From: Pycnopodia helianthoides
Taxonomy: Eukaryota; Echinodermata; Asteroidea; Forcipulatida; Asteriidae
NCBI GenBank assembly: GCA_032158295.1
Contig: CM063262.1
Location: 10,301,977-10,365,976, forward strand
Direction of reading: 5' to 3'
Length of the DNA stretch: 64,000 bases
The translations under genes were made by a program, and so were the position numbers. Shown one piece after another: positions 40,190-51,515 of this stretch. Below the pieces are notes generated by a model. It made no database searches, was not told where the DNA came from, and saw only the letters and a program-made list of their open reading frames with translations. Each line of letters starts with the position of its first letter. The first letter of the stretch is position 1.

Positions 40190-40515
40190 GTCGTCCAGGC
40201 TCTGTGGCTTTTTGCAAGTGTGTGATGTCACAGGTCACATGGTCTATAAGGTGATAAATTTGACTTATTCGGTTATTTCGGAGCTTCTGTGGCTCTTTGT
40301 AAGCAGGTGATGTCACAGGTCACATGGTCTATAAGTTGATAAATTGGACTTATTCGGTTATTTCGGAGCTTCTGTGGCTCTTTGTAAGCGTGTGATGTCA
40401 CAGGTCACATGGTCTATAAGTTGATAAATTTGACTTATTTGGTTATTTTGGAGCTTCTGTGGCTCTTTGTAAGCATGTGATGTCACAGGTCACAGGTCTA
40501 TAAATTGATAAGTTT
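40190..40515 (+). repeat. 85-bp tandem repeat, 4 units, CRE-like word
   Basis: TGATGTCACAGGTCAC lies at 40223, 40308, 40393 and 40478, an exact 85-bp period. Each unit also has TTCTGTGGCTCTTTGTAAGC and CTTATTCGGTTATTTCGG. TGATGTCA is one base from the CRE palindrome, and AGGTCA is a nuclear-receptor half-site. Confidence 0.9.
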
Positions 40516-41310
40516 GACACATTCGTTTATTCCTCTTCCCATTTATAGCAACACCAAGTTTTGAAAGTTGAATCTTTTTAATGTCACATCGAGTTGTTCC
40601 TCTCCCCTCACCCGTGTTTTTACTCCTCCGTAAAAATATAAACTGGGCTTCCGATTTGAGGAGTTTATTGATTGGAGACCCACCACAGTGCAGCCTTTAT
40701 CATACCCCCGTCAAGGTCACCACTTGTTGTTCTCTAAAGCAAAACAGACAACAACAACAACAGCAGAAACGGCACGAAAAAAACAAATAAACAGTCGCCC
40801 ACTCAGACAGGCACTGTACTTGTGGAGCATCCTTCCCGAACTGCTCATGCGTCAAAGCTTCCATTTATTTCTTACCAATCCACCTGGCCCCCTGTCACCG
40901 GTCACCAGAAACTATTAGCTACCGGCCGGCCGCATAGCATGGGGGTAAAAGTGAGCGGTCAATTAAAACGGGCAATTTTGATTTGAATGGCTCGGCATTC
41001 CAGAGCTTCGTTTTCAATCCTCGACGAAGAAAAAAAAAAAACTAAAAAAAAAAAAAAGAAACAGAAAAAGAGAAAAGCCTTGGACACAAAAAGTCAAATA
41101 AATGACTGTTGTGCATTTATGGAATGCATGGAATATGTAGAAGACTGGGACAGTGTGGTGTAGTTGCACAGGCTGGCCTTGGATGTAGTGAGGCAGAACT
41201 GATGACCAGTGCTAATAGTTTGTTTTGGTCAGTTGTTTGTGGTCCCCCCCCCCTCCCCCCCCAAAAATAAGATCAGTCAGTCTACAAAATCTTGGTAAAG
41301 TCATTTAAGT
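40516..41310. other. No gene seen; A- and C-rich runs
   Basis: A runs at about 41030-41056 and C runs at about 41245-41260. A CAACAACAACAGCAG stretch at 40752. Unique island around 40590-40990 with no domain. Confidence 0.3.
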
Positions 41311-41380
41311 GACAAGCGTGGTCAAGTGGTTAGACTGTGAGACTTGCAGTCACAAGGTCTAGGTTCGAATCCGGCCAAGC
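41311..41380 (+). other. tRNA-like sequence, probable SINE head
   Basis: A box TGGTCAAGTGG and B box GGTTCGAATCC are both consensus. Anticodon arm TGTGA/TCACA encloses a 9-nt loop, and acceptor and T stems do not pair well. A tRNA pseudogene or head of a further SINE (SINE-D); downstream GCTAACCGCTGAATTCGC is not seen elsewhere in the window. Confidence 0.55.
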
Positions 41381-41556
41381 TAACCGCTGAATTCGCAACG
41401 ACTAGAAAAAGTGTTGCGGTCTAGTTTACTGAATCACAGTTTATTGATTTGTGCAGTTCATAATCGTAGACATCAGACCAATGTTTGTATTGAGTGAGAT
41501 TGGCTGCTGCCAGTTTGGCATTTATATCCCCTTGTGGGAGCTCTGAAACTTTGAGA

Positions 41557-41926
41557 TTAAAGGTACACGTTGCCTTGGATCGGTCGAGTTGGTCTATAAA
41601 AACCATATGCATATGGTTAGAAAGATGTTTTAAAAGTAGAATACAATGATCCACACAAATATGCTTCGAAATTCCGTAGTTTTCTTTAACTTTGCGAACT
41701 AACACGGTCGGCCATTTTGTGGAGTCAAAAATTTGACTCCATAAAATGGCCGACTGTGTTAATTCACGATGTAAAAGGGAAACCACGCAATTTCGAGGCA
41801 TATTTGTGTGGATCATTGTATTCTACTTTTAAAACGCCTTTCTAACCATATGCATTTTATAACAAACGGTTTACAAACGCTTTTTATAGACCAACTCGGC
41901 CGATTCAAGGCAACGTGTACCTTTAA
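41557..41926. mobile_element. 370-bp foldback MITE, TTAA target
   Basis: TTAA on both sides. Ends AGGTACACGTTGCCTTGG and CCAAGGCAACGTGTACCT-type inverse (one indel). Arms stay complementary through ACAATGATCCACACAAATATG and GGCCATTTTGTGGAGTCAAA to a centre at about 41730 (GAGTCAAAAATTTGACTC). Noncoding. Confidence 0.9.
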
Positions 41927-42351
41927 CAAACCAGGCTTTGCTGGAGCATATTTTGTTCACACAGTTCACACATCTTTGAAAGAATACTAGTTAGCTACAC
42001 TTTTGATTTTTTTGCCATCCGCACTGGTACCCCCATTCCAACCCTCATTCCCCGGTTCCCATCACCAGTGATGCCAATCTGCATAATCATTTCCAAATCC
42101 CCCTGCATGATACCAGCCAACTCAAGGCTGTACCCCGGAGGGGTACCTGTCTGACCCCCCCGTGGGTCAACCCTTTTACTCCTTCGCCGCTCCCCGAAGT
42201 CCTTGGTTGTCGTTTTGGTCTTCATTAAGACGTGGCACCCAGGGAGAGAACATATGGGGGCCGGTCCCTAATGTTGGGCAATGTTGAGCAATCTTGTTTT
42301 CATTGTTTTGTTTTCTTTATCTCTCAGCTTTTTTTTGTTGGTTTTTTTTTA
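41927..42351. other. No gene seen
   Basis: GGGGGGGTCAGACAGG-type C/G-rich words near 42150. A minus-strand frame (41995-42225) has no recognisable domain. Confidence 0.3.
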
Positions 42352-42712
42352 GAGGTAGGATCATGGATTGGTAAATACTCCCCAAATTAATGACCATAAA
42401 AACGTACTTGCTGAGGCGCACTGCAGCTGTTGATAGTTAAAAAACTATTTTGAAAAAAGGATTCCCCTCAAAGTTATATGATTTGGATAATTTTATCATC
42501 CAAAACGTTTGAATCTAAGAAACGATTCATGCATGGATCGCTTCTCAGATTTCGGAGGGCTGGTGTCCGTTGGTGAATCGTGTGGGCAGAGGTGCGGTTG
42601 GTACCCCGCTGTCTCCTCGCTAAACGTGGACGGATTCAATGTTCGTGTGAAAATACAGTGACAGTTTTTTGGCTGTTTTCTCAGCAAGTAGACACTGTAT
42701 TCAGCTGAAAAG
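42352..42712 (+). mobile_element. MITE family G, left two thirds
   Basis: GGTAGGATCATGGATTGG, GGAGGGCTGGTGTCCGTTGG, CTCGCTAAACGTGGACGG and AGCAAGTAGACACTGTATTC. It is uninterrupted where 12286-13076 carries the foldback, so it shows the empty site (GTATTCAGCTGAA). Confidence 0.8.
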
Positions 42713-42713
42713 A

Positions 42714-42852
42714 GTGGCCGAGTGGCTGAATATTTGGACTTTCTGGAAAATGTCTGTTTTAAAGGTTTGGATACAATGTTCATAGTGGGTGATGCTGGAT
42801 TTGAACCCACTGCCCCTTGATTTTTGTACAAGTGCTCTACAAGTGTTCTCCC
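42714..42852 (-). mobile_element. tRNA-related SINE fragment
   Basis: The minus strand reads TAGAGCACTTGTACAAAA, GGGGCAGTGGGTTCAAATCC, with B box GGTTCAAATCC. On the + strand GAGTGGCCGAGTGGCT is also A-box-like, so two opposed fragments may be joined. Confidence 0.45.
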
Positions 42853-43290
42853 GATGCACAAGCTGATACATTCGAATTGTATACCGATATGCGCAAATCA
42901 CATATCGATACATGTGAATCATATACACGCAAATTGCAGCCGGTACACAAGAAAGAAAAATATTTTTAAAAGTTTTTTTTAGGGGGGTGGGGGACAAATT
43001 CACAAAAACCATAAAGAAACCATTTAGAATGATCAGGATTGCTCAGTAGGGCTTTTAACCCTCTTGCTGTCTGACCATTCAATACCATTCACTGTGGTTT
43101 TGAATGATAGATAAAATATGCCAGCCTGCAATATGATACCATGAGGGAATGCATGTACACAGTACACAGTTAGTTCTGTGCACAGTTGTGCCACTATACA
43201 CAACCTTGGCAGTCGAATGGTTTCAAATGGTTGGTCAACTCACTGGAAAATGTTGCCAAGAGTCGCTGACAGTAGGAGGGTTTTTAAACC
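42853..43290. other. No gene seen
   Basis: Contains TATCGATACATGTGAATC-type words and a G run near 42986. No supported feature. Confidence 0.3.
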
Positions 43291-43607
43291 AAAGATAAAC
43301 ACCAAAACGTTCTGAGGACCTCGTTTGAGTTCAGCGTGCTTAGACCAAACTTCCAAAAATTTGGTTCAAGAACGCCCCCACATTATGTCGGTGGGAGATT
43401 CACTTATTGCCAATCAGGCGAGTGCTTTCTCAGGATTGATTTTTTTTTTTTCGATTTCAAGCTTTGTCTCAGAAATCTCCTTGAGCCGTAAGATTTTCTT
43501 TGACAGAAGTGGAGCAGACACCAAAGGGGAGAAAAGAAATAGTCCACATTGCGTCCAGACCTGTAGTTTCTGTATTTGTGGTGCTGCACTGTAGTCTGTA
43601 AACCTCC
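43291..43607. repeat. Dispersed repeat, related to 46735-46920
   Basis: TCAGGATTGATTTTTTTTT, GACAGAAGTGGAGCAGAC, CCTGTAGTTTCTGTATTTGT and GTAGTCTGTAAACCTCC appear in the same order at 46780-46920 (GAGACAGAAGTTGCCC, CCCGTAGTTTTGCATTTC, GTCTGTAGACCTCC). Confidence 0.5.
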
Positions 43608-43966
43608 TTAAAGGTGTTATACAGGAGAGCTAACAAAATAGTCGCAGACAGGTGTTCATGTTTTGTGTGATTCAACATATGTATGAACAAACAAACCTGT
43701 GAAAGTTTGAGCTCAATTGGTCATCGAGGTCACGAGAAAATAGTGAAAAGAGACCTTATGTGTTTTCTGGTTTTTTCAAACATCAAGTTTTTATCACGCG
43801 TGATAAAAACTATTGTTTTACTCATTTCTCAGAAACGATAGCATTTTAGGCAGAAATATTTTAAGGAACCCTTTCTACCATTACTTTCTTTAAATCATGT
43901 AAGTTATGTGTGAATCTGTGAACATTTGTGTTTTTCGATCTTACCAATAGTGTACAGGGCCTTTAA
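43608..43966 (-). mobile_element. MITE family B2, complete
   Basis: TTAA-bounded. Ends AGGTGTTATACAGGAGAG and TAGTGTACAGGGCCTTT are weakly inverted. Central palindrome TTTTTATCACGCGTGATAAA. Interior GAGCTCAATTGGTCATCGAG corresponds to the A-family core in reverse. Confidence 0.75.
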
Positions 43967-44705
43967 TTTGTAGCTCTTCTTGGATTTCTCATAATGGAGG
44001 CTTGATAAAACCAAGAGGGCCTGTCAAAAGTGCCTGGCACAGGGCCTGAAGATACATGTGTAGAGAAGTTGATGTTGAAATGCTTGTTTTAGTCGATCAA
44101 AACTATTGGCGTTTGATTTGATTTGAACTGAGACCATTTCAAGCACATGTAGGCTATTCATGATGACTATGTCATAGGGGTGGTACATGTACTTGATACA
44201 TAGGACATGATAAAGAAATTATAAGAACAGCAACATTAGAAATGGTTCATAGGCCTTGCTTCCCCTCCGGTCCTTTTTCCTCCCACCCTCCTCAACATGC
44301 AGTGGTAGATTCCAATTACTACCCTGCCAATCAGAAGGAGTCTGTCCCCCTTGGGCTGGTGACCCCATCAGGTTGTCTTACCCCCTCTGAACCCTAATCT
44401 TGACTTTGACCTCTGCCGGTACTCTGGGCTTTTTTTCTTCCTCCGTCAAGGCACAATGGCCTGCACAATGTACTTGGGATTTGATACCACTTTGTGTGCA
44501 GGAATATTTTGTAGGGGCACCCCTGAATCTTGGGAGCAGCGTGTGTCGCTGGTTTTGTCATCTGACTTGTTGATTTCGAGTCGGGGATTCCAAGAAGCCT
44601 ACACATGGTGCATACATTAACTTGGTTTGTTGCGAGCCTGTAAATAATTAAAAGTTACCCGCGATTTCCGACAGTCAGTGGTGAAGTTATTGTGTGACAA
44701 CACGT
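43967..44705. other. No gene seen
   Basis: Repeat-poor. 44260-44600 is C-rich on the + strand and may be conserved noncoding DNA. No frame with a known domain. Confidence 0.3.
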
Positions 44706-44784
44706 GTTGTTAGTCAAAGCAGAGACGGCTTCTGTAGTAAGAGTAACTTTTATAAAGTGGTCTTGGATCTCCGAACTAGTAGTG
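44706..44784 (+). repeat. Direct repeat, partner of 45104-45181
   Basis: GTTGTTAGTCAAAGCAGAGA through GGTCTTGGATCTCC and AACTAGTAGT is present twice, 398 bp apart, with two differences. The 320 bp between contains a CTCF-like GCGCCCTCTGGCG at 44877-44889. Confidence 0.85.
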
Positions 44785-45103
44785 TCTACTTCGCTCATAC
44801 ATTACCTGTAGAGCCAATTACTACATTTGCATATTCCCTAGGCCGGCAGGCGTTAATGCTAAGAGTTTAACCAACAGCGCCCTCTGGCGCCCCCCTCAAT
44901 GCATGACCCATGACCTTCCTTTTTTCTCTTAGCAACGGCGTTGGTGGGACGTGTTTTTTTCTTTCGGTTGAACCAAATTGAATAAAAAAAGAAAAATGTC
45001 TTTTACCGTTCACTCTTGCTTGAGAAGTTTTGCTTGTAGAGTTGTTTTCTTGTGATTTCATCTGTAGAGAATTTTGAAGCATTTGCCGAGGTCTTTATCT
45101 GTC

Positions 45104-45181
45104 GTTGTTAGTCAAAGCAGAGACGGCTTCTGTAGTAAGAGTACTTTTATAAAGTGGTCTTGGATCTCCAAACTAGTAGTA
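45104..45181 (+). repeat. Direct repeat, second copy
   Basis: Second copy of 44706-44784, one base shorter. Confidence 0.85.
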
Positions 45182-45360
45182 ATAATCTGCATTGAAACAC
45201 GCTCTGCTTAGTAAGCTAAATCACAGCGCTTACAGTAATTTACAAGTAAAGAAAATAAAGTTATTAATTGATAGTGGCATGTACTGCAATAATTGATTAA
45301 TGTTGACAGAGATATGTTTTAATCATCTTCTTATCATTTTTTTAAAGGATTTCAATTGTT

Positions 45361-45694
45361 TTAACCCTGTAGTAATGTAGACATACATACAATAAAACTA
45401 ACCTGTGAAATTTTCATTCCAAAAGGTGGTATATATATCGCTGAAAATCTGGAGCGGTTATGTCCACGCAGGAAGAATAATCCGTAATTGGAATACACAA
45501 TAATGAGAAACGTTTCATGCAGAAACACTTTTCAGATTGAAATTGTTTTGAGTCCCTTTCTGTTAAACCACATTCCTTTGAAGGGAATCGTTTCTGAACA
45601 CGTAAGTTTTTAACAGCTGCAGCGCTTCTTACCAAATAAGTTTTTATGGTCATTAATTTTTGGAGTAATTACCAAAGGTATGCCCTCCATTTAA
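45361..45694 (-). mobile_element. MITE family C, left end eroded
   Basis: ACAATAAAACTAACCTGTG, AATCTGGAGCGGTTATGTCC, CACGCAGGAAGAATAATCCG, AACAGCTGCAGCGCTTC, then ACCAAAGGTATGCCCTCC and TTAA at 45691. The left terminus is lost. Confidence 0.75.
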
Positions 45695-47538
45695 GTTGGA
45701 CGGTTGATTTGGCACTTTGGATGAAAAAGGTAGACTGTTTAGACTGTTCCACTGCCTTGCTGCAGTGACTGTGAAGGTTCTGTCACCATCCTTGTTGTGG
45801 GTGCGTGGAGGCTAGAGCTAGACCGTAGGTTTGGTCTGGAGGAAATGTAACGCAGAACGCAGGATTGCGTAAAACGAAGACAGCACTCCTTTAAGTCATC
45901 GCTAATGAGAGAGACAGTGACCTTCAAATTGGTATCGTTTTTTTTTTTACGATTTAGATGCCTGTCGTATTTGAACAAAAAATAAGAATCCACTTATTTG
46001 AGATTACCGATTCTCTTTGTACAGAGGATTATGCTCGCACTAATCTGCTGTGTACAGATTATACAAGGATCCCTACCGCAAACCCACTATAACACAAGGG
46101 CCCACAGCGAGGTCCCCCCTACCCTTATTAATGGATTAACCCTCCAGTGTTGTTTCAATGCATCGCTATTGTCCCCCCACCCAGTATCAATCTCATTATG
46201 GATTGTTCCATTGCGACCACTTGAAGGGGAGGGATTAGTGGTTTAACAATTGGCAATTGTCTTTTTCGAGTCTGGATCTACCTTAAGCGAGGGACTGATA
46301 AGCCGACAGCAAGGTCAGGACTGCGTTTGTTGGGACAGAGGGTAGATTCCTCCCCCTCCGCTCTCTTCAAACATAGATATTTTTTTCATCTCTCTTTTCA
46401 AACAAGTTGTTTCCTTTTTTTTATACTCGATGCAGAGGGACTGGGATTTATTTTTTTGTTGATTTCAATTGAGACGGGACCTCCAGCGTCGAGTAATTGT
46501 ATTTATTTGTAGGATATCCGATTTACAGACTTTGAACAAAGATGCAAAAAAATAAAAAAAGACCCCCCCCCCCCAACAAGAAAGTGTTTATCGCCTTATC
46601 ACAGGTTTGACTCACAAATTGGCCTGCAGACAAAATATCGTAAACTTTTTGGAGAGATGGACATGATGTTACGGTTTTTATTCTGGACTCTTGTCATTTT
46701 TTTTATTGCAGGATTTTTTTATAGAGTCCACTTGGCCTTCCTAACCAGGAGTGTGGTTTCTCAGGTCTTTTCTCTCTCCTGATTTCAGGATTTTCTCCCA
46801 GCCTTCTTGAAAAGAAGATACTCAGTCACCAAAAGAGAGACAGAAGTTGCCCACTTTGTATCCAAACCCGTAGTTTTGCATTTCTTGCAATGCACAAAGT
46901 CTGTAGACCTCCTGAATTGTAACGTTTGTTATCAGTGGCTAGCTTGACGCTCCCAAGCCCTATTGACTCAAGAAGTCGTATTCCATCACATTACAATGTC
47001 TTCAGCGAATGAAAATAAGCCTCCTTCCTTCCCGAAAAAATTACCCCGGAGAAAACAATCCGACCCTAAAAAAAAAAAAACCCAAAACCCCCCCTAAAAT
47101 ACAAAGTTCGTGAGCAGTCTTAAAGTGTGTAAATGGTTGTTTATCGGATTTCCCATCTACTAATCCTGAGAGACAAGTGAACAAGGGAGGCGAGATTCAA
47201 ACAATAGCCCAGAACAACAGGAAGATTACTAGATACATTTGTGAGGGGGAGGGAAAGTGGGTTTGGGTGATGTGAATGGACAGATTAGAGGTTAAAGGCG
47301 TTCGGAGGGGAAAAGAGCAGTTATCCTAAAAAGTAATAAATAAAGGTGTTTTGTATCTGGGTTTTAGTGAGGTGAAAGATGGGTCTAAGATTTAAGAAGG
47401 GGTGGGGGGGGGGGTGAAAAGGGATGTTATATTTTGGTGTCCTAAGTGTCTGTTTGATTGTTCAAAGAGCTTTCAAGTGGTGTTTTTCACACACTTGCTA
47501 AACACTTCAACTGCTGCTTAGGGATTTGTGTAAAGACC
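45695..47538. other. Mostly unique island, no gene
   Basis: Contains homopolymer runs (T at 45940, C at 46562-46573, A at about 47070, G at 47405-47413) and the repeat relic at 46735-46920. Frames at 45739-45993 (-), 45998-46246 (+) and 46327-46512 (+) have no recognisable domains. Confidence 0.3.
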
Positions 47539-47870
47539 TGGGCCCAATTTCATAGAGCTGCTTAAGCACAAAAAGTAGCTAAGCACAACAAAATTATGCT
47601 TACCAGAATAAGGTTACCGGCCAAACTACCATGTCACATGTACAATTTGTGACTGGTATCCTGCTGCTTTCTGCTTAGCAAAAAATTGTTAAGCAATATT
47701 TCCTGCTTAAGGCTGCTTAAGCACAAACAGTAGCTCAGCACGAATTATGCTTACTGCATTCAGGTTACCAGCTGAGATATCATGTCACATGTACGGTCTT
47801 TGACTGGTATCCCAATTTTATAATGTTTTGCTTAGCAGAAACTTGTTAAGCATAGGCTCCATCATTAATT
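47539..47870. mobile_element. Two MITE family D copies in tandem
   Basis: First copy 47539-47712 with GGGCCCAATTTCATAGAGC; second from about 47709 (CTGCTTAAGCACAAACAG) to 47858. They overlap in one shared GCTGCTTAAG arm. Confidence 0.75.
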
Positions 47871-48415
47871 TTGAAAAATGTCTCCGTTTTGGTACGGAGC
47901 TTCAAATAGAGGCTTAGTGGTAGCCGTAGCCGTAGGTCACTCCTTCTGTTTCTTGAACAAAACACGTAGGAGACAACAAGATCTGCATCTCAAGGCCCTT
48001 GTGTGTCAATACTCAGCCCTAAGAAGGAAGCGTCTCTTTTCTTCGGCCAGAGTACGGGATAAATCATACGTAAAGGCTGTCCGATCTGCTTAGAGGCAAC
48101 AAGGTTATCAGTGCTTTGTGTTGTCTGTCCTAAAAAATCAAAAAAAAAAACACCTGATGTCACTCCAAGTATTACCATTCGCTCTTTCAGTTTTCTTATC
48201 CACATTATGAAAACAAACCTTGAGAGATGGAGTATTTCATCACAAAGTATCTTAATTTGGGAACATCCACCGGTCGCGGTTCGCTCCTAACTTTTTTAGT
48301 GACTAGCCCAGGTTTCTTCCCAGGATTTTTGAAAAAAATGAGGGCCATTTTTGACAAAAACTTTGGAAGTTTTACCTAAGCACGCTGGAATGTTTCTACT
48401 TAGTGTTTATCTTCC
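47871..48415. other. Repeat remnants, no gene
   Basis: 47870-47925 resembles 48650-48690 (TTGGTAyGGAGCTTC, AGAGGCT). 48310-48390 resembles 29450-29540. The frame at 47878-48093 lacks any known domain. Confidence 0.35.
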
Positions 48416-48429
48416 GACCACCCTTTGTG

Positions 48430-48565
48430 CTTAGCTACTTTTTTTTAAAAGCTAGCTAAGCACAACAAAATTATACTTACAAGAATAAGTTTACCAGCCA
48501 AACTACCATGTCACATGTACAATTTGTGACTGGTACTGCTTAAGCAGCTCTATGAAATTGGGCCC
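48430..48565. mobile_element. MITE family D, internally shortened
   Basis: GCTAGCTAAGCACAAC, ACCAGCCAAACTACCATGTC and CTCTATGAAATTGGGCCCC. Left arm short. Confidence 0.7.
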
Positions 48566-48715
48566 CGGTGTCAGCCTTAGGACCTTGTTGGCTTTGCTTA
48601 TGGCTTAGGATTAGGTTTTGGATTAGGTTCTACCATTATTTTTGAAAATGTTTTTTTTTTTTTTGGTATGGAGCTTCTTAGAGGCTGTCCATGAAGCCTA
48701 AACCTGGGCCCAATT

Positions 48716-48900
48716 TCATAGAGCTGCTTAAGCAGAAAATATTGCTTAACAAGTGTCTGCTAAGCAGAAATGAGCAGGATACCAGTCACAAATTGTACGT
48801 CTGGTATGGTAGTTTGACTGGTAACCTTATTCTGGTAAGCATAATTTGGTTGTGCTTAGCTACTTTTTGTGCTTAAGCAGTTCTATGAAATTGGACCCAG
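48716..48900. mobile_element. MITE family D, complete
   Basis: GGGCCCAATTTCATAGAGC at 48716 and GTTCTATGAAATTGGACCC at 48881. Orientation opposite to 35517-35712. Confidence 0.8.
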
Positions 48901-49550
48901 GGGTGAAGCCAGCAAAGCCCTGGTTTTCGAAAAGATCCTTTTCAGTTATTTGTACCCAGTTGTAAACAACAACATTAATTTCAATTCAGTAAAGGCGACC
49001 CCCCACCCCCTCCCTCTTGTGTGTGAAGTCTTACATGAAAAACTGGTAACCCTCTGTCTCCACAAAAGATGATGGTTACCTTGTTGCATCTAAAACCCAA
49101 GAAATGCAGGCAGAGCCCGACAAAATGGTCACAATTATGTTTAGAAAGATCGTCAAACTGTGGAAACTGAAATTATACCTGAGTGAAGCTGTCGACCAGA
49201 GCTCACTGAACATTTCTTTTTTTGGAACCTCTAATCGATTCTTCCCATCCCTGTGCTGTCGTCCTTCTTAAAAAAACACCAGAGCATTAGTGAATGGCGA
49301 GCAAATTGACCGCCCATCTCAACCATTGTCCGAGCCGGTCAATTATTCAAACATGATACACTTGTTAATGATGGCCCGCATTGTGTCCCCCCCGCATAAT
49401 GACGTCCCCCTCCTTCTGTGGTAAGTCTTTATTCAATAAAACCAATTAACTCTGCGGAAAGAAGAAGAGGGTTGGGGGTCCTCAACGTCGGGGGCTTTCT
49501 GTCTTGAGTTCCAGAAAATCTTGTCTGCAACGTGTGGGAATGATGATTAA
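48901..49550. other. Repeat-poor island, no gene
   Basis: 49270-49450 carries several homeodomain-type TTAAT/ATTA words (TTGTTAATGATGG, AACCAATTAAC). It may be a conserved noncoding element, but this cannot be judged without alignment. Confidence 0.25.
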
Positions 49551-49797
49551 TGGAGGACGGAGGAGGGTCTTGCGCCTGTACTTCATTGCAGTGCTGTGAG
49601 GAGTACGGGTAAACCAGGGTGCCGTGTGCGGCTGGAGGATTTCATCAGAAGTTAATCAATGACGCTACTGGGAATAATGGAGGACGGAGGGAGTCTTGCG
49701 CCTGTACTTCTTGCCCTGTTGTGAGAGGTACGGGTTAAGCAGGGTGCCTATGGGTGGAGGATTTCATAAGAAGTTAATCAATGACGCTACTGGGAAA
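49551..49797 (+). repeat. About 125-bp tandem duplication
   Basis: TGGAGGACGGAGG ... GTCTTGCGCCTGTACTTC ... AAGTTAATCAATGACGCTAC occurs at 49551 and 49678. Highly similar. Confidence 0.9.
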
Positions 49798-49989
49798 AGA
49801 ACACAGAAATTGAAAGAGTGTGGGAAGGGAGGGGGGGGGGTGATTTCAATGGATCAGTGTAAAGAAAAAGGAGAGTGTCTCGGCCAGCTAGGTGTGTTTG
49901 CCTCGGAAATAGATACTTTTGGTGATCTCCGGTCGTCTTGTTTCAATATTGGGTGCCTTGATTAGATTCTCCCCCGAGTTGAATCCAGG

Positions 49990-50165
49990 GTCGATTTCAC
50001 AAAGCTCTTCCTAACTTAGGACTAGTCTAGGCAATGCTAAGAGATAGGATAGTCCTAATTAAGACCGGTGATAGTCCTAGGCAATGCTAAAGATAGGACT
50101 AGTCCTAACTTAAGACCAGTGACTAGTCCTAGGCATGCTAAGAGATAGGACTATTCCTAAGTACT
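49990..50165. mobile_element. Palindromic MITE family F, right end lost
   Basis: GTCGATTTCACAAAGCTCTTC, then three TAGGCAATGCTAAGAGATAGG-type blocks in tandem (about 50028, 50081 and 50128). The right GAAATCGAC terminus is missing. Confidence 0.7.
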
Positions 50166-50893
50166 GGTCCCCTGGTCTTACCCAAGTTTGAGTAAGTTAA
50201 CTTCATTGTCCTGGCTCACCCAGGACAGACCCAAGCAACGTACTTGGTGGCCCCAGTATTTAAACTGTGCAAAGTGTGGATCATTTAAATCACTCAATAT
50301 GCAGTGATTATGCAATAACAGGGCGAAGATCATGCACGGACCAATTCTTGTCAAATCCAGCTTGTAGTTTTATTATAAACCATTACAGCGGGCAGGATAG
50401 ATTACACCATCTTGACAGGCATTGATGTTTGGCTAACATTACACTCAAAGCCAAATTGTTCCGCGGAAACATTACAGCCGTGGAAAACCCACATTGAGTA
50501 ACCATAGAAACCTAATCCTATCATCCTATTGGTGTATGTCGGACTCGGGGAAAAGACGATTTACTCCTCGTTCAAATTCTTCAGTTGAAGTTTTTTTTGT
50601 GGAGCGATTATAGATTGTGAATGGACGATTAGGACTGAGAACCCAACTAGGATGACTGGAGTCTTAAGATTGTTTTAAGTCGGTCTAAGCACTCTTTTGT
50701 CTGCTAAGTAGGCATACAGCAGTTGTAATTGGGTCAGGATTGTATCGGGAGGGGGGGGGGTGCATTGTGTGGCTTAGACTCGGGATTACGGGATGAGAAA
50801 GTTGAAAGGGGATTTTATAACGGGCGGATTTTTTTTTCGCTTTCTGGTGTGTATTCAAAGACCTCTGCCCGAACGATAGAATACTTTGGTTGC
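50166..50893. other. No gene; poly-G at about 50750
   Basis: Unique sequence. Two opposed frames at 50685-51028 mirror each other and run into a MITE. Confidence 0.3.
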
Positions 50894-51286
50894 TTAAAGG
50901 GAAGGGTGTACCTTTGGCAATATTGTCAAAGACCAGTATCCTCACTTGGTGTATCCCCAACATATGCAGGCAATAACAAACTTGTGAAAATGTGGGCTCA
51001 GTTGGTCATCGAAGTTGCAAGAAAATAACGAAAGAAAAACAAAAAAACACCCTTGTTGCATAGAATTGTGTGCTTTCAGATGGCTGTGGTTCATGCCTGA
51101 AGCCTTTTTGATATCAAATTTTGGGGGTGGAAAACAAAACCTCTTTTTCTAAAACTACATTACTTCAAAGGGGGTAGTTTCTATCAATGTTTTATAATAT
51201 CAACAGCTCTCCAGTGCTCTTTACCAAGTAAGTTGTTATGGTCAATAACTTTTGAACTAATTACCAAAGGTGTACCCTGCCTTTAA
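50894..51286 (-). mobile_element. MITE family A, complete
   Basis: TTAA 50894-50897 and 51283-51286. AGGGAAGGGTGTACCTTTGG at the left and ACCAAAGGTGTACCCTGCC at the right. Interior in reverse of 4073-4461, with GTTGCATAGAATTGTGTGC. Confidence 0.85.
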
Positions 51287-51379
51287 CATGTGTAGTTAAT
51301 TTGTCCCATGTGCTGCATGTCTTTTGACACCTCTGCTCAGTGCATGTTTCCCTCTGTCCTACAATCTAGACAGTTCTTA

Positions 51380-51515
51380 TAGAGGAATATAAAAACTCTA
51401 CCATCTTTTGGAACGATATTTTCACAGGTTAGTTTGATTGTGTACGTCTACATTTATAATAGGATTAAAGCAATTGAACGGTTCCAAATAAACTAAAGGT
51501 ATACTCTGCCTTTAA
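51380..51515 (-). mobile_element. MITE family C fragment
   Basis: TTTTCACAGGTTAGTTTGAT, GTACGTCTACATTTATAA and AAAGGTATACTCTGCC with TTAA at 51512. One end only. Confidence 0.65.

Noticed and set aside
41421..41816. Longest minus-strand open frame (131 codons)
   Set aside because: It lies mostly inside the foldback MITE 41557-41926; the peptide mirrors the palindrome and has no known domain.
42496..42861. 121-codon minus frame
   Set aside because: Composite of MITE G and a SINE fragment, no domain.
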